DNA of 64,000 nucleotides from Dryococelus australis (taxonomy: Eukaryota > Arthropoda > Insecta > Phasmatodea > Phasmatidae): the NCBI GenBank assembly GCA_029891345.1, contig CM057000.1, forward strand, positions 127,261,338 to 127,325,337. Direction: 5' to 3'. The position numbers and the translations under genes are program-made. The notes beneath the pieces are model-generated. The model made no database searches and was not told the DNA's origin. It saw only the letters and a list, made by a program, of their open reading frames with translations. The first letter of the stretch is position 1; the number at the start of each line of letters is the position of its first letter. Below are positions 10,268 to 21,805 of the stretch, one piece after another.

Positions 10268-10962
10268 ATTGAAATTGGTTTGTGGTCCCTAGAAGACACC
10301 AACGGAAAAAGAAGAAGAAGAAGGAAATTGGTTTGTGGTCCCTAGAAGACCCTAACGGAAAAAGAAGAAGAAGGAAATTGGTTTGTGGTCCCTAGAAGAC
10401 ACCAACGGAAAAAGAAAAAGAAGAAGGAAATTGGTTTGTGGTCCCTAGAAGACACCAACGGAAAAAGAAGAAGAAGAAGGAAATTGGTTTGTGGTCCCTA
10501 GAAGACACCAACGGAAAAAGAAGAAGAAGAAGAAGGAAATTGGTTTGTGGTCCCTAGAAGACACCAACGGAAAAAGAAGAAGAAGAAGGAAATTGGTTTG
10601 TGGTCCCTAGAAGACACCAACGGAAAAAGAAGAAGAAGAAGGAAATTGGTTTGTGGTCCCTAGAAGACACCAACGGAAAAAGAAGAAGAAGAAGAAGGAA
10701 ATTGGTTTGTGGTCCCTAGAAGACACCAACGGAAAAAGAAGAAGAAGAAGGAAATTGGTTTGTGGTCCCTAGAAGACACCAACGGAAAAAGAAGAAGAAG
10801 AAGGAAATTGGTTTGTGGTCCCTAGAAGACACTAACGGAAAAAGAAGAAGAAGGAAATTGGTTTGTGGTCCCTAGAAGACACTAACGGAAAAAGAAGAAG
10901 AAGAAGGAAATTGGTTTTTGGTCCCTAGAAGACACTAACGGAAAAAGAAGAAGAAGAAGGAG
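10268..10962 (+). repeat. Minisatellite, ~51-56 bp unit with (GAA)n tail, 13 copies
   Basis: Each unit has a constant block (GAAATTGGTTTGTGGTCCCT then AGAAGACACCAACGGAAAA) and a variable AGAAGAAG tail of 2-5 triplets. Copies are near identical. The last three share an ACTAACGG variant and the last alone carries TTTTTGG, which suggests directional spread. The purine-rich strand is plus. Upstream 10130-10267 is also purine-rich. Confidence 0.9.
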
Positions 10963-11150
10963 AAAATGAAATATTATAATTTATAAATAGAATATGAGTA
11001 AAAGTTAAATTTGACCAAAATCAAGGTCCTTCTATGTTGACACAAGTATAAAACACTTGTGATACGAGAATTGTTCAGGAAACAACTCATGCGCGGCGTG
11101 ATTGTACAAAGGTTTGATTCAGAAAGTGTGACAGAACCGTGAATCTCTAC
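10962..11150 (+). repeat. Repeat E, 3' part
   Basis: ATAGAATATGAGTAAAAGTT, then an AAGTATAA(A)AC block and CAAAGGTTTGATTC, match 42665-42815. The minisatellite separates it from the 5' half of the same E copy. Confidence 0.5.
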
Positions 11151-11159
11151 ATAGTATAA

Positions 11160-11799
11160 AACGAAGTCGCCTGGCCACGTGTGTCTTTATAATCGGATAA
11201 GGCTTAAAAATTTATTACTTGGTGGATTTTGATGAGGTTTACACTATCATTTTGATAATTTCTTGAGGAAGGTTTATGTATATACAACATTAATGTTTAA
11301 CGTAAATAAAGATAGAGAAATGTCGACGTTTACTAATTAAGTCGGAAAAAACCGCTTCTCGGGAGCTTACATGGCTTACGCTGACTTAACCAGAGTTACA
11401 CCAAATTAATGTAGGCCTACTGCATTGTTGTAGATATCAAAAAAGTCTACAAAAAGTCCGCGACAGCATATGTTTATCGTTTAAGGATGAACCACAGTAA
11501 CGATTTTTGTCTTTTGAAAAATTGGTGTTCACTTAATGAAGACGTTTTGAACAACACAGTATTAATACTATGTTAGTTGCCTTAAACATTTATATACTTG
11601 CTGTAAACCTAAACAACGCCATGTTTGTAAATAGCACCCGAGCGAGGCTGGGGCGGGTCGCTAGTAGACTATAATCGTAGTGAGAGCTTGTATCGCCAAT
11701 AACATATCTAAACTTGACAATATTAAAAACAAAAAAAAAATAAATTCACAATGATTTTTTTTCGGTGGCCAGAAAGGGATTTGTTCGTATTCATCCTGC
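11160..11799. other. No gene recognised
   Basis: AT-rich sequence without recognised repeats or frames. Confidence 0.45.
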
Positions 11800-11817
11800 A
11801 AATAAATAAATAAATAA

Positions 11818-11909
<92 letters not shown>
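11800..11909. repeat. (AAAT)n-(TA)n compound microsatellite
   Basis: A short AAAT tetranucleotide run (about 11800-11822) passes into a long TA run ending near 11909. Another short TA run is at about 11994-12011. Confidence 0.9.
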
Positions 11910-11913
<4 letters not shown>

Positions 11914-12278
11914 AATATAAACTATTTCGATTTCGCCACCATGAAGTTCGGCTGGGTTAATACCAACAAAACCCCTTGGCGACCCCCGCTAAATATATAT
12001 ATATATATATATTTTTTTTCAGTGCACCTTTTACAATCTGAATTTCCGCTACGTCTCTCTTTCTGTAAAACAATACAAACATGTTCCTTTGTTCTGCCGC
12101 CAAATAAATTCCTTTTGAATTCTACCCTGCATTCTGTTTCCTCATCGGACCGCACCTGTACACTCTCTAGAGTCGCTAATGTCTTATTTTTAGAAACAAC
12201 CAAGTACCGGGTTTGAAAATTGCTCGAGTGCATGTTTTACTATGCATGCAAATGCGTCCGCGATTCGCACATCGGCAG

Positions 12279-12528
12279 AAAAGTTTGACTTCTCACATAG
12301 TCCTACACATCTCCCAGTGTAACAGTGTAATCTCTTATGTCGCGGCGTAAGCGTTGTGCTAATATAATTGCACTTACATTTCCGTGTGATGAATTCCTGT
12401 CTGAAAAGTTTGACTCCGCAGATAGTCCTACACATCTCCCAGTGTAACAGTGTAATCTCTTATGTCGCGGCGTAAGCGTTGTGCTAATATAATCGCACTT
12501 ACATTTCCGTGTGATGAATTCCTGGCTG
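12279..12528. repeat. Tandem duplication, 2 x 125 bp
   Basis: Two adjacent copies (12279-12403, 12404-12528) beginning AAAAGTTTGACT, differing at a few positions. Each contains TCTCCCAGTGTAACAGTGTA and GTCGCGGCGTAAGCG. Minus-strand frames span both copies, but 125 is not a multiple of three, so a coding role is unlikely. Confidence 0.85.
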
Positions 12529-12529
12529 A

Positions 12530-13083
12530 ATTGACGAAAAGAGTGAATATGTAAATAATTGCGACAATGCCGGTATTGAACAGATAATGCAATATTAATT
12601 AAACAATGCACATATTTCTAATATCAGGAAGTTCTCAGCCTTACCGCTCTAGGAAACAGTAACGTTTTCCTGTTTTTTTTAATGTTTTATTTATATATAT
12701 ATATTTTTTTTAAGCAATTTAGAATGTGGGGCTGTTCTATTATAATATTCTAATGGAATTGTTGGATAACATTCAGACATGATTCTTAAGTTTCACGTAT
12801 TCGTTTTTTCGAATTAAGGGTTATGGTAATACTTGCCAACATATGCATGTAATCACGGAAGTCTCATTTCTTTGTTCCCAGCATGATTAGTACTACCATT
12901 TCAAAGAGATTTGACATAACTCTGTTTCCGACATATCAGACGGGAAATCATGGATAGCTTTTCATGTAATACAATTCATTTCATGAAGACGTACAAGCGA
13001 AAGTTTCGTTTATAAAACTGGATAAGGACAAAACATTTTACTGCATTGTTCATATTACGACTTGGTAGCGAGCGCAACGCACG
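12530..13083. other. No gene recognised
   Basis: AT-rich with short TA and T runs. Nothing recognised. Confidence 0.45.
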
Positions 13084-13114
13084 GAGGGAGGGGGGGGGAG
13101 GGGGGGGGGGGGGG
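13084..13114 (+). repeat. G-rich tract
   Basis: Thirty-one bases that are almost all G, broken only by A. It could form a G-quadruplex on the plus strand, and its length is prone to sequencing error. Confidence 0.85.
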
Positions 13115-14870
13115 TTAAACAAGCAAGTTTTGATTTCTTGAGGGAAAAAATAACACCCTTTTGTCATTTTCAAGAAACTCGAAAGCAGACCAGCACGCCC
13201 GCAGAATCTTGGTGCAGTTGCCTCATTCGAATCTATCCGTCAGTCTGACTATTATTATGTCAGATGTAATAAGGCAAACCCTTTCCTCGGAACATCGATG
13301 ACTAAATATTTTAGTAGTAGTTAATGATACATAAACAGTCTGAATTTCTGCAAATAGAGTTAGTCTGGTGTTGTGTTTCAGTGTTTCAGTATGATGCCTA
13401 ATCTTCAAAATAGAATTATATTTATATTTTAATAGTATTCTGTTCTATTTTCAAATCCACGGTGATCAATCATATTTATTTTGCACCTGCAGTAAATCAA
13501 GTTTTATTTTAGCATTTACTAATGAAAATTTCCCATGTAATACTACCATTAAAATGGGTTATAAGCGTTTTGTTGTGAATGCTTATGCAACTAAGCTGAT
13601 TTCCTCATGTTGTACAATATGACCAGAAACAGTCCTTTCCTTATTTTAACCTAATTGTGCAATATTTTGATTTTTTTTTTTTTTAAGTTAATGCAGTCTT
13701 GAATTCGAAAGCAGCTTTATTACTCAAGAAATGAAATTATAAATGTGATACAACTCAGGGATAAATTAATTGCAATATAAATGAATTTTTGGAGATAAGC
13801 GTTCGAAACGTATCTTCGAATGGAAATCTGGAATACCTACGGAGATATGAATAATTACGCAAAAATAATATAATGAACCAAATATAACAAACACAGCACA
13901 CAAGAGCCACTGCTAAATAAATAAAAAAACGGGTCTCAGAAGATTACCAAAGGTCGTAGATAAAACGAAGATTAAAAGGAAAAAAGCAAAAGTGGACGAC
14001 CTCTAACAACGTGGAAACACAACACGCAGAAAAACGAGGAGAAATTCGGGACCACAGAAGATGATGCAGAGGATAAGGAAAAAAGGGAGATGGTCAATTA
14101 CAGGACGGACGAATCCGTGAACTTAAAGTCGCAGTATCAATGATATAAGAAGGAATATTTATTATACGATACTTATTATTTGACTAGAGAAAATCTTTAG
14201 AATGAGGATAATTCTGATAAGCTACCGTAAAAATACACCATCCAAAAATAAAATAATAATCAAGTAAATACGAATGTATTTGCGGTAGGAATTGATATAA
14301 ATTTAACAAAATATACATGTATTTTAAACTGTTTTATTTAATGTACAGCACTAATATAATACTCCATTACTTTGCATAAATATAAACAAAGGAATTGTAT
14401 ATATATAAACTTCCTTTGTTTTAACTGAACTAATCCTGCTCACAAAATGTGTTTTCTGTAACAGCCAAATGTTGTCAAGATTTATAATAATTGCTCTAAA
14501 AACTTGACAAAAAAAAGCCAGCTGCATCAAACTGAGAAGTTTCAACTTGCACTCATTGTGAACATTTTGACATTTAACAGATACGCTTAGACACACAGTA
14601 TTCTATATCTATGACGTTGCATGTGAAGTGTCTTTAGTGATCTACGCTGTAAAGATCAGATAGCAATGTCCAGTGAGGGTTGTCCCTCATGTGTGGAAGG
14701 CATCATTCATAAGTGAGACTACATCCCCTAGTCCCAACGGTAGCATACTGTTGCGGTTTTCACTTAAGGTGACACCACTGATTAAAGGTTGGTAGATGAG
14801 AAAGGTGAAATAAAAGAGGCGATACCTAAAGATACCACTTCCCTCTAATGGCTATTAACACTGAGTACAA
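13115..14870. other. No gene recognised
   Basis: AT-rich. 13900-14150 is purine-rich on the plus strand. No domain-bearing frame and no repeat shared with the rest of the window was found. Confidence 0.45.
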
Positions 14871-14879
14871 ATACCCAGG

Positions 14880-15325
14880 AGTAGGATAGGGAAGGGCTGA
14901 TGAATGAATAGCTCTCTTTCCCTCCAACTCACCCCATAACAGCTGGAGACGGGAGCCCTCGAGTCCTACGTCCACCTCGCGTATCCCACGCCCCAGGAAG
15001 ACCTTATTTGCTGATTCGGATCCCCAGGCCACACTTCTCGACCCCCTCCTGTTAATGTGTTGCAACTCCTCTCCTATTCGCCGATAGCGTGGCGTGGGCG
15101 GAGTTATCGTTGCCGGCCGATGTCCATAATTCAGTTTCAGCCAGACCTAAATATTATGGCCCAACTTGCAGTGGTGCTCATGCTGACCCGGTCCCTGGGT
15201 TGGCTGCCGCTGACCGCCTTTCGGCTGGGCGCATCGCGTGGCTGGTGTTGCAATCGCAACAGTACTCACCTCGCTCCACCCTCATCAGCTCTGAAGACCT
15301 CGATTATCTCTTCACTCGCTCGCTA
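14880..15325. other. GC-rich island ending in an S1 SINE tail
   Basis: Base composition rises sharply to GC-rich. The overlapping plus-strand frames (15057-15326, 15089-15331) have no recognisable domain and run into SINE sequence at the end, so they are probably not genes. 15261-15322 matches the S1 3' body (ACTCACCTC, then CCCTCATCAGCTCTGAAGAC, then CTCTTCACTCGC). This may be a decayed retroelement joined to a SINE remnant. Confidence 0.4.
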
Positions 15326-15621
15326 GAATAGTATAGAAAATATTAATTTTTTTCGTTGTAATGGAACGGTTAAGATGAGGAAGACCGATTATATGGTCTT
15401 CAGAGCATGCACCCAACGTTGATATAATCCACGCCAATACAACATTCAAAATCAACAAAAATGAGCTTGTTTGTTTTAAATTTTCAAAGTGCAAGATTTT
15501 TTTATATGAATTACTAAAAATTGGTGAGAAGAAATTGACAAACATCTGAAAGCACTTGTTTACATTAACCGTGTTCTCGCCTCAAATCCTCTCAAAGTAG
15601 TTCTCGACAGTCTAATTAGTA

Positions 15622-16237
15622 AAGGTTATTCACGGTAACTTAGCTCTTTCGAAAGTCCTGCTTAAGAGCTACTTGTAGGCCCGTTGTGTATTCTTCCGTC
15701 TTATGTAAAATTGACATTGCCAAAGGCTTCATGCGAGGGTCAGGTGTACCTGTGGGAGCATTAGAAAAGTAAATATGTTGCAAATTTAGTCTTCTTTACA
15801 CGTCGATGCATTGACCCATTCAGACCTAGTGTACATGACTGCGTACATTACGCACGTGAAAGTAATTTTTGGTCTGTATTGCACATTGCGAAGCTCAATA
15901 ACCACAGATCTCACCTGTGGGTAAATTATTCTTAAATCGTCTTACCAGTCCACGACATAATTGGTTGAAATAACCGTAGCCGAACATATAGCCCACAGCT
16001 CATATTTTCAGACAAAGAAACAAGTGTTGTCGACTCAAGTTCAGCATGCATCATAAATGTTTTTGTGTGCAACACCTGAAACCGTAAATGAAAGTGGGTA
16101 TAAAAAAAAAAAAAATTATCACAAATGTTTACTTTACCCCCCATCATTACCTACTTTATTTGGCTCACGTCAATCAATGCGCCTGTGAAATGTTTGCAGA
16201 CGCAGTAACTTTTTTTCACTTTATCGTGAACAGCCTT
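15622..16237 (+). mobile_element. M1a TIR element with foreign interior segment
   Basis: Both ends are of M1 type (left AAGGTTATTCACGG, right GTGAACAGCCTT; TA on both sides). The first ~195 bp and last ~130 bp match long M1 copies. About 15816-16110 has replaced or interrupted the usual centre, giving 616 bp instead of ~420. The inserted part is unrelated to other repeats seen and ends in an A run. Confidence 0.7.
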
Positions 16238-16239
16238 TA

Positions 16240-17160
16240 GAAAAGCATTCTAACGTTTGGGTATGGCACATAGAGGGCAGGTCTGACCAGAAATGTTCCT
16301 ATTTCAACTATTTGGTATTTAATTCCAAATTACCCATGAAACCTTTCTCAATGATCGTGAGATATGCAAGCTTTGGTTTCCATGTTGTGTGGGTTCGGTT
16401 AGTGAAAATAAAGGCGTCAGTTGAAATTCCGCGTTATTGAAGATATTATTCCTGTTTAATTACCATTAATTATGAAGATCAGCAAGTTTGGCAACAAGTA
16501 CTTATAATTATTATCCAATCTTTTCTATTTCAAGATCCTTTTTTTACGAACCCACGACAGTACCGATATAGAGTTGGATATATTTTAAATATAAGAGGCT
16601 ATCTGTATAAATTTATAAGAAATGGCACATTGAACGGCCAATCGAATATTTGCGCTCATTTAAAGGATTACAACTAAAAAGTAATCCAATTAAAGTGAAC
16701 AGTTTTACTCTACAGCATAGCATGGTGGTGATAGTTTTTTGCTTCATATTTGTATCGTCACAAGGGGTACAGCACTATAGTGAACTAATAAGTATAATAA
16801 AATGGGGAAATATGTCCAATTTTATATATATTTTAATGAAGACACATACACATGATGTGTGTAGATCTGCGGACGGTTTTCTTGCCGCGGAATGCAAAAG
16901 TTGTTTCCCTCCTTGGATGTCATCGTGAAAATCTTTACCTCAAATTATAAAGGCTACTGTTCACCCGTTCTGCCAATAAATTTTATAATGCGCACTGTAA
17001 GAAGTAAACCTGAAACAGTAGTATCGATGAGCCCTTGCTAGCGTGTACAAAGTCTGCAAGGTGTGTCGGAGGAACACTTAGGTGCACTGTTCTCTAGCTG
17101 CAACGTGGCCAAGATCCTCGCGTGGAAATTACCGCAGAGGTGACGAGTATTTTCACCCTG
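16240..17160. other. No gene recognised
   Basis: AT-rich. The 92-codon frame at 16650-16928 has no recognisable motif. Confidence 0.45.
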
Positions 17161-17167
17161 AATGGAA

Positions 17168-17417
17168 GGTGTGGTGTGGTGGTTAGACTGCTCACCTCCC
17201 ACCTGGACGAACCAGGGTTCGATTCCCGGCGGGGTCGCTCCCAGATTTTCGCATGCGGGAATCGTGTCGGACGATGGCACTGGTCGGCTGGGTTTTTCTC
17301 GGGGTTCTCCCGTTTCCCCCCGCCTTGGCATTCCGACGCTACTCCGTGCTCACCTCAATCACCATCATCGGCTCTCAAGACCTTAATGTTAAAGACCCGT
17401 CCAAATCGCCTCACTCC
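17168..17417 (+). mobile_element. S1 SINE (best-preserved plus-strand copy)
   Basis: tRNA-derived head: GGTGGTTAGACTGCTC region, then B box GGTTCGATTCC at 17216-17226, followed by CCGGCGGGGTCGCTCC. The body contains GGGAATCGTGTCGGACGATG, then CTCGGGGTTCTCCCGTTTCC. The tail is CGGCTCTCAAGACCTTAATG, then a short CCAAATC...TCACTCC end. Its 5' base positions correspond to GGCCGCGGTGGCTGAGCGG in the family but are worn here. Confidence 0.85.
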
Positions 17418-17429
17418 ATTACAGAATCG

Positions 17430-18090
17430 AGAACCATGTATAATAAATTACTATCTATTATGATTAGCAGTGGAGCTTGTAGCTTGTATAATTTTGTGGC
17501 ATATTAATTGTAAAAATTTAATTTTACATGTATTCAATTACAAGAAAAATTACTGATATGTTACGTAGATAATATTATAGGCCGTTTAATAACCAAACCA
17601 TAACATGCGCCCGCCAACTAAAACTGTGAAATTATTAGAAAATTTCAATGTTGATTCTCCCTTATGGTGGAAGAATACCCAATGTGTATGGAAAAAAAAT
17701 CTTAAGCAGGGCTTTTAAAAGAGCTCAGTCTGAAATGACATTAAATTTTGATTATGTTACCTTAGGTTAGGTCAGTTTGGATAGGTAACCTTAGAAAGTG
17801 TAGTCGGGCTCAGGTGACGTCAATCACCATTTTACATTTGACGCTGTATATTCAGCAAATGAATGGGACACAAAATCTCGTTTCACATTGCTTTATTATT
17901 CTTTCCAAATATTCCCATAACAAAACTATTTCTAATAACAATTACATTATTTGTCACACATTACCCTTACTATACTTTCTAAATTACTTATAACATTTAA
18001 TCCAGCCAGCTATACAGCACACATTACTGCTACCTCTTGCTGCTACTGACACCAGACAACATGTGAGTTGGCCAGTCCTCAAAACCAGAA
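17430..18090. other. No gene recognised; possible M1 scrap at 17630-17745
   Basis: A degenerate stretch with CTTAAGCAGGGCTTTTAAAA resembles a reversed M1a end, but the terminus is lost. The rest is AT-rich and unassigned. Confidence 0.35.
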
Positions 18091-18096
18091 TCGCTA

Positions 18097-18520
18097 TAGG
18101 CTGTTCACAGTAAAATGAGCACTTTCGAAAGCCCTGCTTAAGATCTTCTTGTATCCACGTTGTTTATTCTTCCGCCTTATGTAAAATTAACATTGCCATG
18201 GGCCTCATCGCTTTATTCATACGTCGGTAAATTGAAACTGTGAAATTACTAGATAAGTAAAAACGTTATAAATTTGCTAACTTTTACACACTCGTGCATT
18301 AAAAAAACAGAAAGCGACTAAAAAAAAATTTAAATTATCACAAGTGGTAACCTAACACTTTTTATTCGACGTTAAAATATGAAACTACTTTCCATCTATC
18401 TTTACCAAATTTACCGGGCGTATGTCACTCAGTGCACCCGTTGAAGTATATGGAGGCATTGGCAGTGGCTTTTTTTTAAAGGTTGATTTCAAAAGTGCTC
18501 ACTTTATCGTGAACAGCATT
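18097..18520 (+). mobile_element. M1a TIR element
   Basis: Full-length, 424 bp. Left TAGGCTGTTCACAGTAAAAT, right GTGAACAGCATT, TA at 18095-18096 and 18521-18522. Interior as in the other long copies. Confidence 0.9.
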
Positions 18521-18811
18521 TACTCGCATTTAAAGTTATCGTCGCTGACGGCACGGTGGCTTGAATGCGCGAGCAGTGACTCTCCCCATTGTTGAGTTTC
18601 GCCTAATCTCACATATGCGGACGACAGTTCTGAAGGTCCAGCAGGCCGAGGGATTCGACTCGGAGAAGTCGTTGATTTGCACGAGCGGTATGCGTGTGTA
18701 AACGTCGTCCTGTCTGAACAACCGCATCTCCATACTTCAGAACGATTGGCTGCCAAACCAGATGGACGATTTTCCGGCCCGTAATGCACCCTCGGTAAAT
18801 GGTGTGGCGTG

Positions 18812-19066
18812 GAGGGATTTGGCCGCCTCTTAACATCGGGGTCTTGAGAGCCTATGAGGGTGAAGTGACGTGAGTTTGGAGTAGCGCCGGAATGTTTAAG
18901 GCGGGGCGAACAGGATCCTACCGGAAAAAAAAAACCCCCGCCGACCAGCGGCATCGTCCAGCACGATTGCCCAGTGCAAGAATCTGGGAGCGACCTCGCC
19001 GGGAATCGAACCTGGTTTGCCTAGGTGGGAGGTGAGCAGTCTTACCACAACGCCACTGCGGCTCCC
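18812..19066 (-). mobile_element. S1 SINE
   Basis: Minus-strand, nearly full-length copy. The tail lies at 18812 (CCGCCTCTTAACATCGG reversed) and the B box as GGTTCGATTCC near 19005. The head end reads GCCGCAGTGGCG reversed, near 19060. The body carries an A run expansion at about 18925-18934. Confidence 0.85.
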
Positions 19067-19123
19067 CTTAATAATTGGCATTCTCTGCTACAAGCACCCG
19101 AGGCGAACGTGCACAGTAAGGTA

Positions 19124-19356
19124 CAGGGCGAGTCCTTTAAAAAAGGCCCCGTGAGACGTGTGTAACGGATCGAGGGAATGAGGAAATACAGTCCAGTGTG
19201 ACAACAAAATTCCTGGAGTAGGTGCTGGAAGTGGCCGCCATTGACACTTCCCGCACCTGCTCCAGGTATTTTGTTGTCACACTGGACCGTATTTCCTCAT
19301 TCCCTCGCTCCTTTACACACATGTCCCACGGGGCCTCTTTTGAAGGACTCGCCCTG
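19124..19356. mobile_element. M2 near-palindromic TIR element, copy 1
   Basis: 233 bp, almost entirely two inverted arms of about 115 bp with roughly 10% mismatch. Ends CAGGGCGAGTCCTT on both sides; TA at 19122-19123 and 19357-19358. Copy 2 at 32949-33415 is the same length once its nested insertion is removed. It has no coding capacity; transcripts would form a long hairpin. Confidence 0.85.
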
Positions 19357-19776
19357 TATAACTGTCACGCAGTAGTTTCAGTTGGTTTTGTGTGTCACTA
19401 CCGTGTACTGCAGAAGTCGTCGCCCACTACACCTACATCTCCAAATAAAAATGACCCTTATTAAAACCAAGGGAGACATTCGTCTCGCCACTGGACACAA
19501 CTGTTCACCTATATTTTTCATTAAGATTTCACTCGAACTCTGTTTACTCCAGAAACGTGTAATGTTGTATGCTGTTCTGGCATGCCGAAAACCTTGTACA
19601 CAATTTCGGACCATATTGATATTCTTGAGACTTCAGACATGCCTCCGCAGGTGCGCAAATACTGCTATTGACAAACATTAGACATTCCGTTCACGATGTT
19701 CGATTCCTCGTTATTCCAAATCACAGCCCTTTTGGATATCTCATGTGCTGCCCCCCTAATGTATAAGTTAACACCT

Positions 19777-20585
19777 ACACTATAAATTCGAATCAGTTGA
19801 AAACCACTGATTGTTTCAGTGAAAAAATTTCACTGATTGAACAAGTCACGTGAAACAATTTTACTGGGTGAATAAGTGACGGCTGACTGCAGTGGCGAAT
19901 TAAATACTGTTTATATTACATTAAACCAAATAATTGCGTGAAATAAATGTATTTAAGATAGTTTACTATTTATATTGCGCAATTTAACGTAATTTGACAA
20001 AGTAAAAAAAACTCTGTAGTTGGCCGGAATTGAACTCGCACACACTTTTCACTTAGCTTATAAACCGTTACAGTAACATCTGTTCTAGCAATCCAAGCTG
20101 GAATGTAAGAGGAAAATATGTCTCATATCTGTAAACGAAACCTTGGAGATTTAAATTGTTTACTCTTTCTTTTCATTTTTGTTTTAATTGGTACCTTTAA
20201 AATTGTTAAAACGAATAGTTTCTATGAGTGCACATTTTATGCGGTTTAATCCTTCAAACAGATCGCTGTGATGATTGCATCAAAACGAAAAGAAAGACAT
20301 AAAAACGGAATGAAAGGGCGAATGTTCATATTCCCTTGTAAAACGGTGTTTTGAAAGACTAAACACCTTTTAGAAAGTAATTTTTGAATTGGTTTTATTA
20401 GTTTATTCGCTGTTATTTCACTTGATACGCGTTGTTTGACGGTCATTTTTAAACGTTATTTAATGTCCATTTTTACACGCTGTTTTACTGTTGTATCAGT
20501 CAAAAAATAATCCGCTGAAAAACAGTGAAACAATGACTAATGAAACAGTGGAATATATCACGAATCAGCAATTGAAGAGGAGTTC
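19777..20585 (+). mobile_element. M4 TIR element, copy 2 (right end displaced)
   Basis: Left terminus ACACTATAAATTCGAATCAG, then the same sequence as M4 copy 1, including the minus-strand tRNA-like module (about 20015-20105). It runs without the mariner-type insertion. Similarity stops near 20585. The missing right end is found in opposite orientation at 21340-21452. Confidence 0.7.
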
Positions 20586-20589
20586 TCTG

Positions 20590-21335
20590 ACCCATGTGTC
20601 GCCTAGCTACCGTGTCACACCACACACCATCCTGTTCGTCTCAGTAATTTAAATTTTGAATGTTGGTGACCAAATATTTCGCTCTCAGTTTCAAAGGATG
20701 CGGATTTTGTAATGGTTGCGGCAAACTTGTTAGCTCGTGATATTACGTCGGCAGGTCGAAGTCCGCAATGTTTTATGGACACATTTTAGACAAATAGTAA
20801 CCATTGCCTCAACGTAGTTCACTACCTTCATAATAGTACCTGTTTTTTTTTATATTTTTTAAAAATATAATTCTGTAGATTTTCGTTTCGTCATTGCTGC
20901 ATCTCTGTAAATGTGCAGACTATCGCTGAATATCTAATGCGATCACAAAATACGAATTTCATTATTATATAATGCTGCAAATTAAACACCAATCGAAATA
21001 CGTCATCGAGACCAAGCAAAACACACCAAGAAATTTAAATATTATGAATTCTGTAATATGCAAAAAATATTTTTACTTTCATGCAGGAAATATTTGGAAA
21101 GAATCACCTTCGACTGAGTGTTGGTCCATAGCAGTTTTACTACAAATCGAAAAATGCGTATTAATTTCACGCACATTGCTTGTAAATAGGCTAACTTTCG
21201 TGTAATTTTTTTTTTTCAAAAATTTAACATATTTTACTATGGCGGCTCAATGAATAAAATCACACCAGAAAACGGAATTTAAAAAGCCTGAAGGTAAATA
21301 CATTGTGTGAAAATACAGAATTGCAAACATCTGAA
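20590..21335. other. No gene recognised; segment between separated M4 parts
   Basis: AT-rich and unlike M4. It lies between the truncated M4 copy and the inverted M4 tail, and so may be the inverted interval. Confidence 0.4.
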
Positions 21336-21339
21336 GAAT

Positions 21340-21452
21340 GATTGTACAATCTTAATCATAGAACATTTCGCTGTTTCAATCAGTCAACAGTACCTGACTG
21401 ATTCAACATTCACTTCAGTGAATTTAACTGATCAATAAGTGAAAAGATTACA
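21340..21452 (-). repeat. M4 right end in inverted orientation
   Basis: The reversed sequence reads TCAGTTAAATTCACTGAAGT, then GTTGAATCAGTCAGGTACTG, then GATTGAAACAGCG. This follows M4 copy 1 at about 6990-7085. Its orientation is opposite to the M4 body at 19777-20585. Confidence 0.65.
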
Positions 21453-21805
21453 GATTCCCCTCTCCCCCACTCCTTCAGGTGGTTAGGAATGCTGTTATTG
21501 AGGATTTAAATGTAATTTGTACCAGATTTAGTATGTGGTGTATATTTGAGGTATTAATTATTTTTCCCAAAAAAAAAATGCCCAATTAAAATCGAAATAC
21601 ATAAAGAATAAACGTGATCACCGATGCCAATAAACTGAACAAGATTATTAAAAAACCCATAAAAATATGAACAGGAAAATAACCCTCGGTTATAAAGAAA
21701 ACGAGTACTTCATAACACACAATTTGAACTATGAATTTACATTTAATTAGACCCACGGGGAAAAGGTTTACATGTATTCTCATGGCATGCCTGAGAAACC
21801 CATTA

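Noticed and set aside
10268-10962. CRISPR-like array
   Set aside because: Constant blocks alternate with GAA tracts, not unique spacers; it is a eukaryotic minisatellite.
17122-17463. Frames of 74-113 codons over a SINE
   Set aside because: They translate the S1 SINE body and shift identity in other S1 copies; SINEs do not encode protein.
17620-17745. Nineteenth M1 copy
   Set aside because: Only scattered blocks remain, with conflicting orientation; not counted.
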